15,960 bases of DNA from contig NZ_DAMAZC010000090.1 of assembly GCF_032075065.1 (NCBI RefSeq), forward strand, positions 1-15,960. The letters run 5' to 3'. Shown here piece by piece: positions 1 through 6,119 of the stretch. Position 1 is the stretch's first letter. Every line of letters begins with the position of its first letter. Both the position numbers and the translations under genes were made by a program. Source of the stretch: Atlantibacter sp032075065. GTDB lineage: Bacteria; Pseudomonadota; Gammaproteobacteria; Enterobacterales; Enterobacteriaceae. Under the pieces are notes generated by a model that saw nothing but the letters and a program-made list of their open reading frames with translations, had not been told where the DNA came from and did not search any database.

Positions 1-167
1 TGAATTTCCATCTTACGCAGGACGATATTACCCTGCTGCGCCAGCAGGGGCTGTCACGGGCGAAGAAAAAAATCCCGGCAGCGCAGTTTGCTCAACAGGC
101 CGCCGGGATGAATGAACAACAGCTGCGCGCGTTTATGGCGCAACACTACCCAGGCATTTTTATTTAG
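1..167 (+). CDS. C-terminal end of an unidentified protein (5' end outside window)
   Basis: An open frame enters at the left edge (first full codon at position 3) and ends with TAG at 165-167, giving 54 residues that finish in HYPGIFI. The piece is hydrophilic with a basic KKK stretch and many Gln and Ala residues; I do not recognise the family. That it is coding is supported by the absence of stops and by the normal tail-to-tail packing with the minus-strand amidohydrolase gene, whose stop it overlaps by 8 bp. A regulator of the neighbouring sugar operon would be a natural guess from position, but nothing in these 54 residues shows a DNA-binding or ligand-binding motif. Confidence 0.6.
   Translation, partial: NFHLTQDDITLLRQQGLSRAKKKIPAAQFAQQAAGMNEQQLRAFMAQHYPGIFI
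66..109 (-). terminator. Rho-independent terminator of the PTS-lyase-amidohydrolase operon
   Basis: Read on the minus strand, ATCCCGGC (109-102) pairs perfectly with GCCGGGAT (79-72). Up to three more inner pairs are possible, with an apical loop of about 16 nt, and a run of T follows directly (71-66). It begins about 50 bp after the amidohydrolase stop codon. On the plus strand there is no T run, so it should act only on minus-strand transcripts. It lies wholly inside the convergent partial coding region. Confidence 0.65.
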
Positions 168-1371
168 CGCCGTCGAGCGGCTGCTTAACGCCGCGGCACC
201 ACACGGCGTTAAGATTTAACGCCTCGTCCAGCACCAGAAAATCGGCGTCTTTACCCGCTTCAAGGCTGCCTTTGCGGTCGGCGACGCCCGCCAGCTGCGC
301 CGGATTCAGGCAGGCAATCTGCGCGGCGGAGACCAGACCGTTTTCCAGCCGATCCACTACGGCTTTAATCGAATCGAGAAAACTCATCTCCAACTGGCGC
401 ACGCCGTCCCAGTCATCCGGCGCAATGCTGCGCGTCGTCCCGTCCTGGCCGCTAATCTGCAATTTCCCGGCGGCAATCCTGAAGGTTTCCTGGCGCAAAT
501 AGTGGTGAAATTCATACCCTTCCGGGAAATCCACATAGCCGAGGCAATCGCTCATCATCACCAGCCGCCGGTCGCCCTTGATGCGATACAGAATATCGAA
601 CACTTCCGGGCGCAGGGTAATGCCGGTCTGCTTCGCCACTTCAGCATACAGATCGCGGTAATACATTACCGCGCCCACCACGCCGGGCTCCCGGTGATGC
701 AAACCGCGCATGGCGCTAAACGCGTGGGTCACGTGTGTGAGTCCCGCTTCAATGGCGGCGGTCATCTGGTCGAAGGTGGCGTCGGTGTGGCCTGCCGAGG
801 CGGTGATGCCCTGGCTGTGCAGATAGCGGATCAGCGCCAGCGCGCCGTCCAGCTCCGGTGCCAGCGTCATCAGGCGGATATGCCCGTTCGCCAGCCGGTT
901 AAAATGCTGGAACCCGGTGACGGACGGCGGTTGCAGGCTGTCTTTGCGCTGCATCCCCAGGTACTTTTCGTTAATGTACGGACCTTCCATATGGATGCCC
1001 ACCGCTTCCGCGCCATCGCCCGGCGGCGCGGTTTCAATGTATTGCGCCGCCGCCTGCAAAGAACGCTCAAGAAAATCCTGCGGCATGGTGGCGCTGGTGG
1101 CCAGATACGCCGTGACGCCCGCCTGAATTAAATCCCGGCTCATGGCCTGCACCGATTCGCGGGTGCCTTTCCAGGCAAATGAACCGCGCCCCCAGCCGTG
1201 CACGTGTATGTCCACAAAGCCGGGCATTAAATAGCGGTCGCCGTAATCCGTCGCCTCGCCGCGATAGTCGTCAGTCAGCGCGGCGATTTTACCGTTTTCC
1301 ACCACCAGCACGCCGCTCCGCAGACCTTTGGGCGTTACGATGCGCGTCGAGCGAAACGCGTTACTCGTCAT
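160..1371 (-). CDS. NagA-like amidohydrolase (N-acetylglucosamine-6-phosphate deacetylase family)
   Basis: 403 residues. Family metal-site elements are present in order: HVH (His56, His58) in an N-terminal PGFVDIHVHG motif, HMEGP (Glu129), AGHT (His195), THVTH (His216) and SDCLG (Asp275). Near the C-terminus is the usual amidohydrolase GSLEAGKDADFLVLD strand. These positions track E. coli NagA closely. The start at 1371 is preferred over the upstream ATG at 1470 because the family N-terminus (about 10 residues before the first strand) begins there and AGGAG lies 8 nt upstream; the gene then overlaps the lyase stop by 11 bp, indicating translational coupling. NagA removes acetate from GlcNAc-6-P in the cytoplasm. 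Here the DGxH motif that contacts substrate reads TGIT and FNAM reads FSAM, so the true substrate may be another N-acyl sugar phosphate. The family is secure; the substrate is not. Confidence 0.88.
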   Translation of the reverse strand: MTSNAFRSTRIVTPKGLRSGVLVVENGKIAALTDDYRGEATDYGDRYLMPGFVDIHVHGWGRGSFAWKGTRESVQAMSRDLIQAGVTAYLATSATMPQDFLERSLQAAAQYIETAPPGDGAEAVGIHMEGPYINEKYLGMQRKDSLQPPSVTGFQHFNRLANGHIRLMTLAPELDGALALIRYLHSQGITASAGHTDATFDQMTAAIEAGLTHVTHAFSAMRGLHHREPGVVGAVMYYRDLYAEVAKQTGITLRPEVFDILYRIKGDRRLVMMSDCLGYVDFPEGYEFHHYLRQETFRIAAGKLQISGQDGTTRSIAPDDWDGVRQLEMSFLDSIKAVVDRLENGLVSAAQIACLNPAQLAGVADRKGSLEAGKDADFLVLDEALNLNAVWCRGVKQPLDGAK

Positions 1372-2719
1372 CGAGTTCGCTCCTGACCCGCTGCGCCATC
1401 TCCTGAGCGATCTGCGCGCACAGCCCGGTGTAGCAGGCGGGATCGAGCAGCGTTTCAATTTCTTCGTCATTGAAACTGGCGCGGATCACCGGCTGTTCAC
1501 GCAGCACCTGCCCATATTCGATGCCTTCATGGGTGCTGCGCATCGCCATCTCGTAAACCAGCTCATGGGCCGGATCTTTGCCCAGCCGCTCCACCAGCGC
1601 CATCATGATTTTCTCGCTGTTGATCAGCCCGTGGGTAATGCCGACGTTGTGCTTCATGCGTTCAGGGTTAATCACCAGCGTGCGGCTTAACTCTTCCGCG
1701 CGCATCACGATTTCCGCCATCAGTTCCATGCTCTCCTGCAAATTGGCGTCGAAGATGAAATAGGCGGAGCTGTCGGCCTCGAACGGGCGGGGGCAGACGT
1801 ACAGCGACGAGGTCAGCACCGAGTAGAGTTTTTGCGCGTTAGCGATAATTCCTTTCGCCAGTTTCGGGTTCACTTTTTGCGGCATGGTGCTGCTGCCGAC
1901 GGTGCCTTTTTTAAACGCTTCCGAAACTTCGCCGTACTCTTCGCCAGAGGTCAAATACACCTCTTCGGCCATTTTTTGCAGCGTGGTCGCCAGCAAACAT
2001 AAATTGCTGATGAACTCGGTGCGGTACACCTGGGCGCTGCGCGACGGCACCCGCATCGAATGCATCCCCAGATGCCGGGCCACACTCTCCTGCACCTGGC
2101 GTCCGGTTTCGCCGGTGGCGTGAAACGCCCCGACCGCGCCGCCCATCATTACGGTAAACACGCGGCTTTCCGCCTGCTTCATGCGCTCCCGGCTGTTCAG
2201 CAGCTCATCGATCCACACCGCAACTTTATAGCCCCAGGTGATCGGCAGGGCGTGCTTGCCGTGGGTGCGTCCGGCCATCAGCGTGTTTTTATGCTGTTCC
2301 GCCATGCGCGCCAGGTTGCGCAAAATGTCATCCACAAACCCATTGATGATTTGCTGGCACTGCCACGCCAGATGCAGCTGCGCGGTCTGCTGAATGTTTT
2401 GGGTGGTCACGCCGTAGTGCACGTATTTGCCGCTTTCCGGGGAACAGGCTTTGACCAGCACTTTGATGGTCGGCACAAAGCCGTGGCCAATTTCCCGCAG
2501 CAGGCGCTCCATCTCCTGCAAATCGATGCGCGACAGATGGCAGTTTTCGGCAATGTTTTGCGCCGCCGCCTCCGGGATCATCCCCGCTTGCGCCTGAGCC
2601 AGCGCCAGCGCGGCTTCTACGTCCAGCCAGGACTGGACGCGCGCTTCCTGGCTAAACAGCGCTTTCATGCCGCGATCGTCAATGGTTTTGCTTTTTGAAT
2701 CGTACAGGGCTCGCATCAT
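1361..2719 (-). CDS. Aspartase/fumarase-superfamily lyase (adenylosuccinate lyase-like)
   Basis: 452 residues, normal length for the superfamily. The three conserved blocks are visible: HYGVTTQNIQQTA (residues 101-113), GRTHGKHALPITWG (150-163, His153) and the signature GSSTMPQKVNP (275-285) on the mobile catalytic loop. Members eliminate fumarate, or a related product, from N-succinyl or aspartate-type substrates; PcaB-type members instead do lactonisation. It is not expected to be the housekeeping PurB: block 1 lacks the usual TSxDxxDT pattern and the gene lies between a sugar PTS gene and a NagA-like gene. The start has tandem ATGs (2719 and 2716) after GAGGA; the second has the better spacing. 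The gene begins 8 nt after the PTS stop, so the three genes form one operon. A fumarate-releasing step on an imported sugar-aspartate-type conjugate is my inference. Confidence 0.85.
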   Translation of the reverse strand: MMRALYDSKSKTIDDRGMKALFSQEARVQSWLDVEAALALAQAQAGMIPEAAAQNIAENCHLSRIDLQEMERLLREIGHGFVPTIKVLVKACSPESGKYVHYGVTTQNIQQTAQLHLAWQCQQIINGFVDDILRNLARMAEQHKNTLMAGRTHGKHALPITWGYKVAVWIDELLNSRERMKQAESRVFTVMMGGAVGAFHATGETGRQVQESVARHLGMHSMRVPSRSAQVYRTEFISNLCLLATTLQKMAEEVYLTSGEEYGEVSEAFKKGTVGSSTMPQKVNPKLAKGIIANAQKLYSVLTSSLYVCPRPFEADSSAYFIFDANLQESMELMAEIVMRAEELSRTLVINPERMKHNVGITHGLINSEKIMMALVERLGKDPAHELVYEMAMRSTHEGIEYGQVLREQPVIRASFNDEEIETLLDPACYTGLCAQIAQEMAQRVRSELDDE

Positions 2720-2727
2720 GCTTCCTC

Positions 2728-4287
2728 TTATTTATGACCGGCTAAGGCGTCGTCTACGGCGTTACGGACAAACTCGACGTGGGGGCCAAATACCACGTGA
2801 ATATGGTTGCTGGAGGGGATAAACGTCCCCATCGACCCGGCGTCTTTGAGAATGCCCATATCGAGTTTTTTCTGATCGTTTAAATCAATGCGCAGGCGCG
2901 ACACACAGTTTTCCACCCGTTTGATGTTGGTTTTACCGCCCAGTCCTTCAATCACCAGTTCGGCGACTTTGTCGTACTCTTTGTTATTCAGCAGCGTGCT
3001 GTCGGCAATGTCCGATTCGCGTCCCGGCGTTTTAATATCGAATTTGCCGATGGCGTAGCGGAACACGAAATAGAACACTACGAAGTTGGCGATGCCTAAC
3101 AGGATCAGGTTCAGCCAGCGGGTGTGCTCATACATCAGGCCGAAAATACCGAAGTCGAAAATCGTGCCGCGAATATAGCCCACGGAAATATCCAGCAGCT
3201 GGAGCGGTATCGCCATCAGGCCGCACAGCAGGGCGTAAACGATAAACAGCTTGGGCGCGATAAACAGGAACGAGAATTCCAGCGGCTCGGTAATATTCCC
3301 CAGCACGGCGGTCAGCACTACCGTCAGGATCATCCCTTTGGCGAACTTTTTATTCTTAAAGTAGGCCATGTGATACATCGCCAGGCCAATCGCCGGGACG
3401 CGGAACAGGGTGGTCAGCATTTGAGTCGAGGCCAGATAGCTGGTCAGCGTCGGCATATACTGATCCCACGCCGGATGGTTCGGTCCCAGCTCGAACAGGA
3501 TTTTATTAATGGCGGGTAAAATGCCGACGTAGGTTTGCCCGTCAATCAAATAAGTGCCGCCTGCTTCGGTGAAACGCACCGTTGAGCTGAGTACGTGATG
3601 CAGGCCGAAGGGAATCAATAACCGGTTAAGGGTCATATAAATCCCGGCCCCAATATTGGGCGCCATTAAAATGGTGGAAATACTTTTCATCCCGGCGGTA
3701 AACAGATCCCAGATAAACGGAATAACTAGCCCGATAGGGATCGCAAAGGCGATGGCTAATATCGCCACCGATTTCTTGCCGCTAAAGAACGCAAACGCCA
3801 GCGGTAATTGCAGCCGGTAATAGCGGTCGGTGACTTTGGCGGCAAGCAATCCGGCTATTATCCCGCCGACGGCCTCTATCTTTAAGGTTTGCACCCCGAG
3901 CACCATGCCCTGGCCGACCAGCGCCAAATCGCCTTTCGCCAGTTGTCCTGTTAATTTCAGATGCACGTGCATGGAAATTAACAGCGTTAAATAGGCGATG
4001 ACCGAGGCAAATACCGCGATGCCTTTCTCTTTTTTCGACATCCCGTAAGCCACGCCCATGGCGAACAGCAGCGGGATATTCTGGAATACCACGCTGCTGA
4101 TTAATCCCAGCGAAGAGAGCACGGCTTTGAAACCGGCATTCCCCAGGAAAGGCAGTTTTTCAATCATGTAGTTTTGGCCCAGCGCGCTGCTGATGCCCAT
4201 TACCATTCCCACCGGCGCTAATACGGCGATAGGTAACAATAACGAGCGGCCGAACGTCTGTATTTCGTTTTTAAAATTCGCGTTCAT
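2728..4287 (-). CDS. PTS permease, glucose/glucoside family, EIICB fusion
   Basis: 519 residues. The N-terminal EIIC domain (about 1-430) is strongly hydrophobic with roughly ten membrane segments and carries the ITEPLEF motif typical of glucose-superfamily IIC domains. The C-terminal EIIB domain (about 440-519) has the phosphorylation site NCVSRLRIDL with Cys461. No EIIA domain is fused and none is encoded nearby, so phosphate probably comes from a separate IIA such as Crr (inference). The protein imports and phosphorylates a sugar at the inner membrane. The start at 4287 (MNANFKNEIQTFGRSLLLP) is chosen over the frame's upstream start at 4320 because it gives a family-like N-terminus and GGGGAT lies 9 nt upstream. 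First gene of the operon with the lyase and amidohydrolase. The sugar cannot be told from sequence; GlcNAc, maltose/glucose and alpha-glucoside transporters are all relatives. Confidence 0.9.
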   Translation of the reverse strand: MNANFKNEIQTFGRSLLLPIAVLAPVGMVMGISSALGQNYMIEKLPFLGNAGFKAVLSSLGLISSVVFQNIPLLFAMGVAYGMSKKEKGIAVFASVIAYLTLLISMHVHLKLTGQLAKGDLALVGQGMVLGVQTLKIEAVGGIIAGLLAAKVTDRYYRLQLPLAFAFFSGKKSVAILAIAFAIPIGLVIPFIWDLFTAGMKSISTILMAPNIGAGIYMTLNRLLIPFGLHHVLSSTVRFTEAGGTYLIDGQTYVGILPAINKILFELGPNHPAWDQYMPTLTSYLASTQMLTTLFRVPAIGLAMYHMAYFKNKKFAKGMILTVVLTAVLGNITEPLEFSFLFIAPKLFIVYALLCGLMAIPLQLLDISVGYIRGTIFDFGIFGLMYEHTRWLNLILLGIANFVVFYFVFRYAIGKFDIKTPGRESDIADSTLLNNKEYDKVAELVIEGLGGKTNIKRVENCVSRLRIDLNDQKKLDMGILKDAGSMGTFIPSSNHIHVVFGPHVEFVRNAVDDALAGHK

Positions 4288-4366
4288 GACAATATCCCCG
4301 ATAAGACATCGTATTATCAAACACGGTTGGGGAAGGGGTTCTCAAGGTCAAATAATGTTTGAAGCA

Positions 4367-4384
4367 GGGCGCAATAATTGCCCG
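4367..4384. promoter_or_regulatory. Dyad upstream of PTS operon, candidate operator
   Basis: GCAATAATTGC (4371-4381) is a perfect odd-centred palindrome with partly matching flanks, 84-94 bp upstream of the PTS start codon. Its position suits a local regulator, but no family-specific consensus is recognised. Confidence 0.25.
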
Positions 4385-4389
4385 TAAGA

Positions 4390-4411
4390 AATTGCAGGGG
4401 CGATCACATTG
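4390..4411 (-). promoter_or_regulatory. Possible CRP site upstream of the PTS operon
   Basis: Read on the minus strand, AATGTGAT, a six-base core and CTGCAATT resemble the CRP consensus TGTGA-N6-TCACA: the TGTGA half is perfect and the other half (CTGCA) is weak. The centre is about 113 bp upstream of the PTS start codon. Catabolite control of a sugar PTS operon would be expected. A GATAAT -10-like hexamer occurs nearer the gene (about 4307-4312) without a good -35, which would suit an activated promoter. Confidence 0.35.
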
Positions 4412-4438
4412 TGAGGTTGACGAACAGGAATTGACGAT

Positions 4439-4465
4439 AAAAAAAGGAGCCCGAAAGCTCCTTTT
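4439..4465 (-). terminator. Rho-independent terminator of ypeC
   Basis: A 9-bp perfect stem (4442-4450 with 4457-4465, AAAAGGAGC/GCTCCTTTT) has a 6-nt loop and continues into T residues on the minus strand, making a seven-T run. It begins 9 bp after the ypeC stop codon and insulates ypeC from the PTS operon promoter region. Confidence 0.88.
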
Positions 4466-4474
4466 GAAAATTTA

Positions 4475-4801
4475 TTAGTGGCGATGGCGATGTTTACCGC
4501 GCCCGCGATGGTCATCCCGATCGCGCCAGCCTTCACGGTAGCCGCGCTCGTAGGCGTTGCGGTCTTTGTACCAGCCGCGATGGTATCCATTATCGTGTTT
4601 ACGCCAGTAACCGCCGCGACGCTCATAATGGTTGTGCCAGTAATCCCGATCGCGCCAGCGACCGCCGTCCCAGTAGTTACCGTAATTATCACGATCGCCA
4701 ATTTGTAATTTTATTGAGGGTAACAGGGTGATTTCGCCTGCAGTTGCCATCATTGGCGCGCCCGCCAACAGAATGGCTGCAAGCAACAGTGACCTGAACA
4801 T
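4475..4801 (-). CDS. ypeC: YpeC, small exported DUF2502 protein
   Basis: 108 residues. An N-terminal signal peptide (MFRSLLLAAILLAG...MATA) is followed by a likely cleavage after Ala21, giving a periplasmic protein that begins GEITLLPSIKLQIGDRD. The mature part is rich in Arg, Asp, His, Tyr and Trp (RDRDYWH, GYHRGWYKDR, YERGYREGWRDRDDHRG) and ends in a His/Arg-rich tail, HRHRH. This matches the DUF2502 family as in E. coli YpeC, which is also 108 residues. The ATG at 4801 is chosen because AAGGAG sits 7 nt upstream; the in-frame GTG at 4816 lies just before that Shine-Dalgarno sequence. Function is not established; the His-rich tail could bind metal (inference). In E. coli ypeC lies between yfeO and mntH; here the aldo/keto reductase and the PTS operon flank it. 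Confidence 0.93.
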   Translation of the reverse strand: MFRSLLLAAILLAGAPMMATAGEITLLPSIKLQIGDRDNYGNYWDGGRWRDRDYWHNHYERRGGYWRKHDNGYHRGWYKDRNAYERGYREGWRDRDDHRGRGKHRHRH

Positions 4802-4945
4802 AGTCTTCTCCTTCACGATCGGGGCCGTGGCCGGCCTGTTACAGCAATATTACGGGGTGGTAAAGCCCCGCATCTTCGCCACAACTCCTAATTCATTTGG
4901 GATAGCACAAAATGCAAAAAAGACCCGTTACCCGTTGATTTGTCG

Positions 4946-5935
4946 TCAGGACAGGATGGCGTCAATCGCAGCGCATTCTTCAGCGCTAAAGTGCCGGTTT
5001 GCCAGCATGCCTACCGCATCCTCAATCTGGCTGGTCTTACTGGCGCCAATTAACACCGATGTAACTTTATCGTCACGTAATACCCAGGCCAGCGCCATTT
5101 GCGACAGTTTCTGACCACGCTGCTGCGCCAGCTCATTCAGCTTCCGCACCTTCGCCAGTTTTTCATCGGTGAGCTGATCCGGATTGAGGAAGCGGCTGCC
5201 GCTGGCGGCGCGCGAATCAGACGGAATACCGTTCAGATAGCGGTCGGTCAACTGCCCGCCCGCCAGCGGTGAAAACGCGATGCTGCCGACGCCCTTTTCC
5301 TGCAACACGTCCAGCAGTTCCGCTTCTACCCAGCGCTCAAACATGGAGTATTTCGGCTGGTGGATTAAACATGGCGTGCCGAGATCGTTGAGGATATCTA
5401 TCGCCTCACGCGCCAGTCCGGCAGGGTAATTCGACAGCCCCACGTACAGCGCTTTCCCCTGGCGCACAAGATGATCCAGCGCGCGCATGGTTTCCTGAAG
5501 CGGCGTTTCCGGGTCCGGGCGGTGATGGTAGAAAATATCCACGTATTCCAACCCCATGCGCTTCAGGCTCTGGTCGAGGCTGGATATCAGATATTTGCGC
5601 GAACCCCAGTCGCCATAAGGCCCGTCCCACATGGTGTAGCCCGCCTTGCTGGAGATGATCAGCTCATCGCGATAAGGCAGGAAGTCTTCTTTGAAAATCC
5701 GTCCGAAATTGTGCTCGGCGGAGCCCGGCGGCGGCCCGTAGTTATTGGCGAGATCGAAATGGGTGATGCCAAGGTCAAACGCCCGGCGCAGCAACTGGCG
5801 GCTGTTATCCACCAGCGTGGCGTCGCCAAAGTTATGCCAAAGCCCCAGAGAAACGGCGGGAAGCTTCAGACCGCTTCGTCCGCAGCGGCGAAATTCCATC
5901 GTTTGATAGCGTGCGGGATCTGCCTGATAAACCAT
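4946..5935 (-). CDS. Aldo/keto reductase, YghZ (L-glyceraldehyde 3-phosphate reductase)-like
   Basis: 329 residues, a single (beta/alpha)8 aldo/keto reductase. The catalytic tetrad can be read as Asp61 and Tyr66 (FDLANNYGPP), Lys97 (IISSKAGY) and His138 (DIFYHHRPD). The C-terminal NADP-binding SVLIGASK motif is present. Family members reduce aldehydes with NADPH in the cytoplasm; E. coli YghZ acts on L-glyceraldehyde 3-phosphate and methylglyoxal. The start at 5935 (MVYQADPARYQTMEFRRCG) matches the YghZ N-terminus and has GAGG about 8 nt upstream; the longer frame from 5986 would begin inside the operator. It is divergent from ipdC, so it might reduce an aldehyde made by IpdC, such as indoleacetaldehyde, but that is inference from position only. 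No convincing terminator follows it. Confidence 0.9.
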   Translation of the reverse strand: MVYQADPARYQTMEFRRCGRSGLKLPAVSLGLWHNFGDATLVDNSRQLLRRAFDLGITHFDLANNYGPPPGSAEHNFGRIFKEDFLPYRDELIISSKAGYTMWDGPYGDWGSRKYLISSLDQSLKRMGLEYVDIFYHHRPDPETPLQETMRALDHLVRQGKALYVGLSNYPAGLAREAIDILNDLGTPCLIHQPKYSMFERWVEAELLDVLQEKGVGSIAFSPLAGGQLTDRYLNGIPSDSRAASGSRFLNPDQLTDEKLAKVRKLNELAQQRGQKLSQMALAWVLRDDKVTSVLIGASKTSQIEDAVGMLANRHFSAEECAAIDAILS

Positions 5936-5968
5936 GCGTGTAGCCTCATCAGTAAGGAAATTTTCAGC

Positions 5969-5984
5969 GTGTATACGTTTACAC
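5969..5984. promoter_or_regulatory. GalR/GalS-type (LacI-family) operator
   Basis: GTGTATACGTTTACAC is a 16-bp near-perfect palindrome with the central CG of LacI-family sites. It agrees with the GalR/GalS consensus GTGTAANCGNTTACAC at every fixed position but one. It lies 34-49 bp upstream of the reductase start codon, where that gene's promoter should be, and about 135 bp upstream of ipdC. Repression of the reductase gene is the simplest reading. Which LacI-family protein binds cannot be told. Confidence 0.6.
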
Positions 5985-6020
5985 AAAATTAGCGCCTTTG
6001 CACCCTACACCGCATCGCGC

Positions 6021-6038
6021 TGTAAATCTCGCGTGCCA
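6021..6038 (+). promoter_or_regulatory. Possible weak TyrR box upstream of ipdC
   Basis: TGTAAA, then six bases, then GTGCCA fits TGTAAA-N6-TTTACA with a perfect left half and the invariant G and C (positions 2 and 17) kept; the right half is weak. It is centred about 64 bp upstream of the predicted ipdC transcription start, a usual activator position. TyrR-dependent ipdC activation is known in Enterobacter cloacae. Confidence 0.4.
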
Positions 6039-6059
6039 CGCACTTTTCGATCGGATACC

Positions 6060-6087
6060 TGGACAGGGATCGCAGTTCCTTAATACT
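6060..6087 (+). promoter_or_regulatory. Candidate ipdC promoter
   Basis: TGGACA (6060-6065, one mismatch to the -35 consensus), a 16-bp spacer and AATACT (6082-6087, two mismatches). It would start transcription near 6094, about 26 nt before the start codon. A 14-bp dyad, ATCAGGCTCCTGAT (6091-6104), overlaps the predicted start point. Confidence 0.4.
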
Positions 6088-6119
6088 TCAATCAGGCTCC
6101 TGATAAAAAGGAATGTTCC

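Noticed and set aside
502..1131. Long plus-strand open frame (209 codons) opposite the NagA-like gene
   Set aside because: Shadow of the real minus-strand gene, whose metal-binding motifs are intact; no family resemblance or ribosome site.
4478..4708. Plus-strand open frame with low-complexity Ala/Val/Pro protein opposite ypeC
   Set aside because: It is the complement of the Arg/Asp/His-rich ypeC codons; composition is an artefact, and the minus-strand frame has a signal peptide, Shine-Dalgarno and terminator.
4923..4936. Tandem repeat ACCCGTT ACCCGTT just after the reductase gene, followed by an A run
   Set aside because: Considered as a terminator, but the two units are direct and cannot form a stem; two copies only.
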